Source: Chloroflexota bacterium
Lineage (GTDB): Bacteria > Chloroflexota > Anaerolineae > J036 > Brachytrichaceae
NCBI GenBank assembly: GCA_021813225.1
Contig: JAKALH010000082.1
Coordinates: 1 to 9,386 of the forward strand
Length of the DNA stretch: 9,386 nt
Reading direction: 5' to 3'
In this document: one piece after another, positions 6,030 to 9,386 of the stretch
Position numbering within the stretch: the stretch's first letter is position 1
Layout of the letters: each line of letters begins with the position of its first letter
The notes under the pieces: generated by a model
Told to the model about the DNA's origin: nothing
Databases searched by the model: none
The model's input: only the letters and a program-made list of their open reading frames with translations
Made by a program: the position numbers and the translations under genes

Positions 6030-6194
6030 ATGTCGACAGACGGTGACTTCTACAGGGAAATACTCGACGATCTGTACGACGGCGTCTATTTCGTCGATAC
6101 GGACCGGCGCGTCACGTACTGGAACCGCGGCGCCGACCGGCTGATGTGCGTCAGCAAAACCGCCCGCGGAAATCGCGCCGCGGTCGAAGGATAA
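6030..6194 (+). pseudogene. Truncated PAS-domain remnant
   Basis: The open frame of 54 residues from ATG 6030 starts MSTDGDFYREILDDLYDGVY, then FVDTDRRVTYWNRGADRL, which is the standard first part of a PAS sensory domain as found at the front of diguanylate cyclases and histidine kinases. It then loses PAS character and stops after about 14 unrelated residues. A PAS domain needs about 100 residues, so this cannot fold as one. It is most simply a decayed 5' end of a PAS signalling gene whose remainder was deleted. No good Shine-Dalgarno precedes ATG 6030, and the frame extends upstream only to a TTG at 5961. The TAA (6192-6194) lies within the ribosome-binding region of the J-domain gene 3 nt downstream. 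A short leader protein driving that gene is a less likely alternative. Confidence 0.6.
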
Positions 6195-6197
6195 GCC

Positions 6198-6644
6198 ATG
6201 TACCGCGACCAGTTGAAGCGCAAACTGAAAGACCTGCGGCAGACTGAGATCGCGATCCGGTACAAGGGCAGACCCCTCCCGCAGCACAATGCCGGGCTGG
6301 TGTGGAATGAGTTCTTCTCGCTGCGCGCGGGCGAGCCGCACACAGTGCGCTATCCTCTGGATGAACTCGAACGGCTGGACGACGCGCAGCGCAAGGCCGT
6401 ATTCTCCGATTTCATCTGCTTCGTCTATTTCCAGTACTGCCGCGAAAACGGCGTGACGCTGGACGGCGGGCGCGGCTACGATCCGCATCTGCTGGCGCTC
6501 ATGGGTCTGCCGCCGCAGGCCGGCAGCGCAGATGTTAGAAAGCGCTTCCGCGAACTGGCCCGTAAATATCACCCCGACACGGGCGGCGACAGCAGCCGGT
6601 TCACCGCGTTGATGGATGTGTATCACCTGCTCAACGAACGCTGA
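6198..6644 (+). CDS. J-domain (DnaJ-like) protein with C-terminal J-domain
   Basis: The protein has 148 residues and starts at ATG 6198 with GAAGGA at 6186-6191, 6 nt upstream. Residues 1 to about 93 are a charged, partly helical region without a recognised family. Residues about 95-148 are a compact J-domain: helix I (PHLLALMGL), helix II (ADVRKRFRELARKY), the invariant HPD at 125-127 and helix III (RFTALMDVYHLLNER) ending at the C-terminus. The HPD tripeptide stimulates Hsp70 (DnaK) ATP hydrolysis, so this protein should recruit DnaK to some client or complex. The zinc-finger and C-terminal substrate-binding domains of true DnaJ are absent, so it is a specialised class C type co-chaperone, not DnaJ itself. 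The J-domain at the C-terminal end is the less common arrangement. No dnaK or grpE is present in the window. The protein is cytoplasmic, with no membrane segment. Confidence 0.88.
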   Translation: MYRDQLKRKLKDLRQTEIAIRYKGRPLPQHNAGLVWNEFFSLRAGEPHTVRYPLDELERLDDAQRKAVFSDFICFVYFQYCRENGVTLDGGRGYDPHLLALMGLPPQAGSADVRKRFRELARKYHPDTGGDSSRFTALMDVYHLLNER

Positions 6645-6707
6645 GCGAAATATCGCACGGTAAAATGCCACGGGTCGACGTGTATTGGCAGTGGAACAGG
6701 ATAACAA

Positions 6708-7508
6708 GTGGACACCATACGGAAACCCCTGTTTGTCGCGGCTGTAGTGCTGATCCTGCTGGTCTTTCTGCTGGAAATCGGCTCCTCGTTGTTCATCAAC
6801 CGCTTTGTCACCGCGCTGAACGGGGCTGGCAGCGTGGCCAGCCTGCTGCCCAACGACCCCGAGGTGCTCAAAGCGTACAACGATCCGTCCATGCGGCAGC
6901 AGGAAGCCGAGCTGGCGGCGCAGGGCAAACCGCCCGGCCTGGGCATCCTGTATATGGCGGTGCTGGACGGCGTCCTGCTGTTCACCATCCTGCTGACCGG
7001 CTCCGGCCTGGTCATCCGCCAGGACGTGCAGGCCAACGTGCAGGGCTGCCTGTCGCTGATCGTGTCGCTGCTGTCGGTGATCGCGGGCATCGCGGCCATC
7101 TTCTCCGCGCTGTTCCTGGTGATTCTGATGGTGTCGCTGCTGCTGGCGGTGCCCTTCGGCACCATCGCCTATCTCATCCTGTACGGCTTTTTCAACCGCG
7201 GCACCGCCAGCGTGGTGCTCAGCCTGCTGATGGCGCTGAAGGTCGCCTTCGCGATCGTGCTGGTGCTGTCTCAGCAGCGCTTCCTGGAGCGCAAAGGTCT
7301 GCTCCTGCTGATTGGCTGCTCACTGCTGGGCAACGTGGTCGTCAGCATTCTGCAAGGGTTCCCGCCCGGCTTCCTGGTCAGCATCACCGACGGCATCGCC
7401 GCGATACTCGTGGCGCTGTGCGGCACGATCTGGTGGCTCATCCTGCTGATCGGCGCCATCCCCGCCATCCTCAAGGTGCTTGGGCTTGTGAAACTCGCCA
7501 ACCGCTGA
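6708..7508 (+). CDS. Polytopic membrane protein of unknown function
   Basis: The protein has 266 residues and starts at GTG 6708 with AGGA at 6698-6701, 6 nt upstream. About seven hydrophobic segments are visible (roughly 8-27, 79-103, 113-135, 136-160, 166-188, 197-217 and 224-256, the last possibly two). A polar, acidic loop of about 50 residues lies between the first and second segments. The two cysteines of note (114, 204) lie within or next to membrane segments. No transporter, enzyme or sensor motif is recognised. It could be a small integral-membrane accessory protein. It lies 63 bp after the J-domain gene in the same direction and may be co-transcribed. Its stop codon is only 2 bp from the stop codon of the opposing gene, so there is no room for a dedicated terminator. 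Confidence 0.85.
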   Translation: MDTIRKPLFVAAVVLILLVFLLEIGSSLFINRFVTALNGAGSVASLLPNDPEVLKAYNDPSMRQQEAELAAQGKPPGLGILYMAVLDGVLLFTILLTGSGLVIRQDVQANVQGCLSLIVSLLSVIAGIAAIFSALFLVILMVSLLLAVPFGTIAYLILYGFFNRGTASVVLSLLMALKVAFAIVLVLSQQRFLERKGLLLLIGCSLLGNVVVSILQGFPPGFLVSITDGIAAILVALCGTIWWLILLIGAIPAILKVLGLVKLANR

Positions 7509-7510
7509 GC

Positions 7511-8002
7511 CTACTGGATGGCGACCCGGCACATAGTCATGCCGCGGCAGGTCAACGCCAGCGTGGCCGGTTTTGCTGCATCGTCCGCGTTGAAGATGCT
7601 GAGCTTGAGCGGGTCATCCGCAGGCAGCGATTGCCTGACGTCGAATGCCTGCTTCCTGTTCTGCAGGAAGACCACATCCACCGCGACCGATGGCGTGAGC
7701 AGATGCAGCGTCAGCCTGCGCGTCGGCATCGCCGACTGGGCAATGACAAACGCGCAGGTCGTATTAGCCGGGACGGCGAACTGACGGTTGTTCTTCTGCA
7801 GGCACTGCGCTGGCCCGCCCGTGCGGGTCAGGTCGTTCAGGTCGAGCGGCGCGCTGACAAGCGAATTGAGCGAACTGCCCGACAGATCGCTTAGATTGAT
7901 CGGTTGCGGCGACGCCTGCCCGCGCAGCCCGCCGGCGATGCCAAAGATAAACAGCACCACCAGCGCGCACAGGGCGATCAGCGCCGCTTTTTGCGTGTTC
8001 AT
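7511..8002 (-). CDS. Signal-anchored small envelope protein with four extramembrane cysteines
   Basis: The protein has 163 residues. The N-terminus MNTQK is followed by one hydrophobic segment (6-26), giving a signal anchor or uncleaved signal peptide. The rest would lie outside the membrane. Residues 30-60 are rich in Ser, Leu and Asn. Four cysteines follow the anchor (67, 83, 152, 158) and are spaced as two plausible disulfides (67-83 and 152-158). The region between looks like beta strands. No known family is recognised. The start lies 6 nt after the stop of the upstream gene of the same operon, without a clear Shine-Dalgarno, so translation is probably coupled. It is the last gene of the minus-strand envelope operon. 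It ends 2 bp from the convergent membrane-protein gene. Confidence 0.8.
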   Translation of the reverse strand: MNTQKAALIALCALVVLFIFGIAGGLRGQASPQPINLSDLSGSSLNSLVSAPLDLNDLTRTGGPAQCLQKNNRQFAVPANTTCAFVIAQSAMPTRRLTLHLLTPSVAVDVVFLQNRKQAFDVRQSLPADDPLKLSIFNADDAAKPATLALTCRGMTMCRVAIQ

Positions 8003-8008
8003 CGTCGT

Positions 8009-8902
8009 TCAGGGAGCCGCCAGCGTGAGTTTCAGGTCGGGCAGGCGCTTCTCGATATCCGGCGGAATCTTGATGATGAGGCTGGGCTTGCACGGGTTGG
8101 GCTGCGGAGACCCATCCCGGAAGCCGCACCAGGCGTTGGTCGTTGACCAGACACCCTGGAACTGTTTGCTTTGCTGGTTGACGAGAATCCACGCGAATGT
8201 GCCCGTGCTCCCGCCGGCCTGCCATTGCCCGGACATGGACAGCCCTGAGATGATGCCGATCAGCGTCCCGTTCGACGTTCCGTTGAAGAAGGTGCCGTGC
8301 GCGGTCGAGCCGCTCTGCACGATATCCGCGCGCGCGCCCGCCGTCTGCCCCGCGCCGGCCAGGTTCCAGTGCCCGTTGAAGTTGCCGACAATCGGCGGCG
8401 GCGTGGTCGCCACCGGCGGGGGTGTTGGCGTCGGGCCGGGCGGGATACGGCTGATGATGAAGATGCCGATGATCAGCACGACGACCGCTCCCGCAATCAC
8501 CGGTACCCACCACGGGATAACCGGTTGCGGTTTCGCCGCGACAGCCGGCGCCGCGAACGTGATGCCGGGGCTGCTCATCAGTGTGTCGTCCGGATTGGCG
8601 TCTTCCCACACGTCCAGGCGAAACGCATAACTCCCCGCGGCGGCTTCTGCGGGCGCTGCAATCGTAACCGTGTATTGCTGCGAGCCTGCAATACCATACT
8701 CGCAGAACCCGGCGGGGTCCAGCGTCAGCCACTTGCCATATACCGCGGTGGCATCGGGCACAGGGGTCAGCCGGGCGGCCACGCGCCGCAGCGGCCGCCC
8801 GCTGATGTTGTTGACGGTGAACTGCGCCAGGCCTTTATGGGCCGGGTCCAGGATGACGGTGTTGCTCGGCGGATTCGGTATATCGAATAAAACTTCAGAC
8901 AT
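8009..8902 (-). CDS. Single-pass surface protein: N-terminal beta domain, TM, Pro-Thr linker, paralogous ectodomain
   Basis: The protein has 297 residues from ATG 8902-8900. An open frame continues upstream to 9040 but overlaps the previous gene in an arginine-rich, shadow-like stretch, so MSEVLFDIPN is taken as the start. Residues 1-118 form a beta-sandwich-like domain (FTVNNISGRPLRRVAARL, then a Y-x-F-R-L-D-V strand) resembling Ig or CARDB-type folds. Residues 131-151 are a transmembrane helix (WWVPVIAGAVVVLIIGIFII). A Pro-Thr linker (153-171) leads to a domain of about 125 residues starting GNFNGHWNLAGA. This domain is also carried by the next gene upstream and is about half identical by eye. 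Both copies keep a WCG...PCK cysteine pair, likely a disulfide. With no signal peptide, the expected topology is N-terminus inside and C-terminus outside. The gene starts 14 nt after the previous stop. Its function is unknown. It is probably an envelope or adhesion-like component. Confidence 0.85.
   Translation of the reverse strand: MSEVLFDIPNPPSNTVILDPAHKGLAQFTVNNISGRPLRRVAARLTPVPDATAVYGKWLTLDPAGFCEYGIAGSQQYTVTIAAPAEAAAGSYAFRLDVWEDANPDDTLMSSPGITFAAPAVAAKPQPVIPWWVPVIAGAVVVLIIGIFIISRIPPGPTPTPPPVATTPPPIVGNFNGHWNLAGAGQTAGARADIVQSGSTAHGTFFNGTSNGTLIGIISGLSMSGQWQAGGSTGTFAWILVNQQSKQFQGVWSTTNAWCGFRDGSPQPNPCKPSLIIKIPPDIEKRLPDLKLTLAAP
8012..8386 (-). repeat. Paralogous ectodomain, copy 2
   Basis: This codes for about 125 residues from GNFNGHWNL to the end of the protein. 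It aligns along its whole length with the copy at 8920-9291. Shared landmarks are GNFNGHWNLAGA, the QFQG strand, the W-C-G turn and PCKPS. Codon-level divergence is substantial, so the duplication is not recent. Confidence 0.8.
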
Positions 8903-8916
8903 AGTGGCATCGCCTG

Positions 8917-9386
8917 TCAGGGTGTCGGAGCGACGAGCGTGATCTTGAACACCTTGTCGAGAATGTCGGGCGAGATGCGAATCACGCGCGATGGTTTGCA
9001 CGGCACGGGCCGGGTCGATCCATTGCGCCAGCCGCACCATTCATTCGTATCGCTCCATGTGCCCTGGAATTGCTGCCCATTGCTGGTCAGACTCCACACA
9101 AAGGTACCGCTGCCGAAGGCCGTTCGGAATTGCCCGGACAGCGTACTGCCGGACACGAAACCGCTCACCGCGCCTGTAGTCGTCCCGTTGTTGAAAGTGC
9201 CGACCACGCTGGTGCCATTCTGCTGCAGGTCGGCAACTGCGCCAGGCCCCTGGCTCGCGCCTGCCAGGTTCCAATGGCCGTTAAAGTTGCCGATGAACGG
9301 CGTCGGCGTGGGAGTGGGGGTTGGTGTCGGGGTGGGCGTTTCCGTCGGCGTCGGCGTTGTCGTCATGGTGGCCGTAGCCGTCGGGG
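8917..9386 (-). CDS. Surface protein with Pro-Thr linker and paralogous ectodomain (5' end outside window)
   Basis: The C-terminal 156 or so residues are visible. A Met codon at 9366-9364 could be mistaken for a start. However, the frame stays open to the window edge and reads Pro-Thr-Ala-Thr-Ala-Thr before it, continuing the same Thr/Pro-rich linker. The real start is therefore beyond the right edge, and the missing part probably contains a transmembrane segment, as in the downstream paralogue. After the TPTP linker the protein has a domain of about 124 residues beginning GNFNGHWNLAGA, with conserved Trp, Gly and the WCGWRNGS...PCKPS cysteine pair. This looks like a small beta-rich, disulfide-stabilised extracytoplasmic module. 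It is the first visible gene of a minus-strand operon of three envelope proteins. No enzymatic motif is seen. Confidence 0.85.
   Translation of the reverse strand, partial: PTATATMTTTPTPTETPTPTPTPTPTPTPFIGNFNGHWNLAGASQGPGAVADLQQNGTSVVGTFNNGTTTGAVSGFVSGSTLSGQFRTAFGSGTFVWSLTSNGQQFQGTWSDTNEWCGWRNGSTRPVPCKPSRVIRISPDILDKVFKITLVAPTP
8920..9291 (-). repeat. Paralogous ectodomain, copy 1
   Basis: This codes for about 124 residues and is homologous to the copy at 8012-8386. Roughly half the positions are identical by eye, with one short gap near the QFQG strand. The pair defines the domain limits: it starts right after the Pro-rich linker and runs to the C-terminus in both proteins. Confidence 0.8.
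9292..9366 (-). repeat. Low-complexity Thr-Pro codon repeat (linker)
   Basis: Alternating ACC/ACG/ACA/ACT and CCC/CCG/CCA codons encode a (Thr-Pro)n linker, which extends to the window edge in degenerate form. The codons vary, so it is a protein-level repeat more than a simple DNA satellite. Such linkers space ectodomains from the membrane and may be O-glycosylated. Confidence 0.75.

Larger units (their letters stand above)
5829..6197. other. Structured gap with no intact gene between acetyltransferase and J-domain gene
   Basis: This 369-bp stretch contains two overlapping inverted repeats at its left end, a small hairpin at 6003-6019 (GCCCGC / GCGGGC, 5-nt loop), and a truncated PAS-like coding remnant at its right end. 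AGGGAGGG at 5993-6000 is a strong Shine-Dalgarno, but the ATG at proper spacing (6010) is in a different frame from the PAS remnant. This fits a damaged gene. No other convincing gene is seen. Confidence 0.6.

Noticed and set aside
5953..6144. Plus-strand frame of 63 codons using ATG 6010 with the good Shine-Dalgarno at 5993
   Set aside because: Out of frame with the PAS-like sequence and of Ser/Thr/Arg shadow composition; more likely evidence of decay than a gene.
5814..6707. Minus-strand open frame of 297 codons over the gap and J-domain gene
   Set aside because: Antisense to the HPD-containing J-domain gene and to the PAS remnant; no motif of its own.
6665..7894. Plus-strand open frame of 409 codons
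   Set aside because: Out of frame with the membrane-protein gene and running through the opposing envelope gene; Arg/Ala/Pro/His-rich nonsense composition.
7764..8732. Minus-strand open frame of 322 codons overlapping the envelope genes
   Set aside because: Different frame from two well-supported tandem genes with transmembrane segments; arginine-rich shadow.
9292..9386. Repeat array possibly CRISPR or satellite
   Set aside because: It is a degenerate Thr-Pro codon run inside a coding frame, with no constant repeat unit or spacers.

Overview
The window is a GC-rich bacterial chromosome segment with densely packed genes, short intergenic gaps and several overlapping starts. Nothing in it fixes the taxon. 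The long Pro-Thr linkers in single-pass surface proteins, the mixed ATG/GTG starts, the c-di-GMP genes and the envelope genes of no recognised family would fit a Chloroflexota (Anaerolineae-like) genome or metagenome bin. That assignment is inference only. No rRNA, tRNA, CRISPR array, insertion sequence or phage gene was seen.

Layout. (1) 1-1851, + strand: two consecutive GGDEF genes. The first is cut by the left edge. The second is a membrane-anchored cyclase-like protein with an Asp-to-Asn change at a guanine-contacting position. (2) 1852-2281: a 430-bp regulatory gap holding a GC hairpin, a sigma70-like promoter wrapped in a perfect inverted repeat, and an orphan strong Shine-Dalgarno sequence. 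(3) 2282-4594, + strand: a compact three-gene cassette. It encodes a subtilisin-family (S8) serine protease with no visible signal peptide, a small stand-alone protein resembling the protease's own I9-type propeptide, and a Trp-rich protein of unknown function whose start overlaps the preceding gene by 14 nt. (4) 4692-5828, + strand: a double GNAT acetyltransferase. (5) 5829-6197: a structured gap with two overlapping inverted repeats, ending in a truncated PAS-domain remnant. (6) 6198-7508, + strand: a protein with a C-terminal J-domain, then a polytopic membrane protein. (7) 9386-7511, - strand: an operon of three envelope proteins. Two share a paralogous extracytoplasmic domain of about 125 residues, and the third is a small signal-anchored protein with four extramembrane cysteines. 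The operon converges on the membrane-protein gene with only 2 bp between stop codons.

The most interesting unit is the protease / stand-alone propeptide-like protein / Trp-rich protein cassette under an operator-like promoter. The second is the paralogous surface-domain operon. The remaining genes are ordinary signalling, acetyltransferase and chaperone-related genes, apart from the local oddities listed in the findings.
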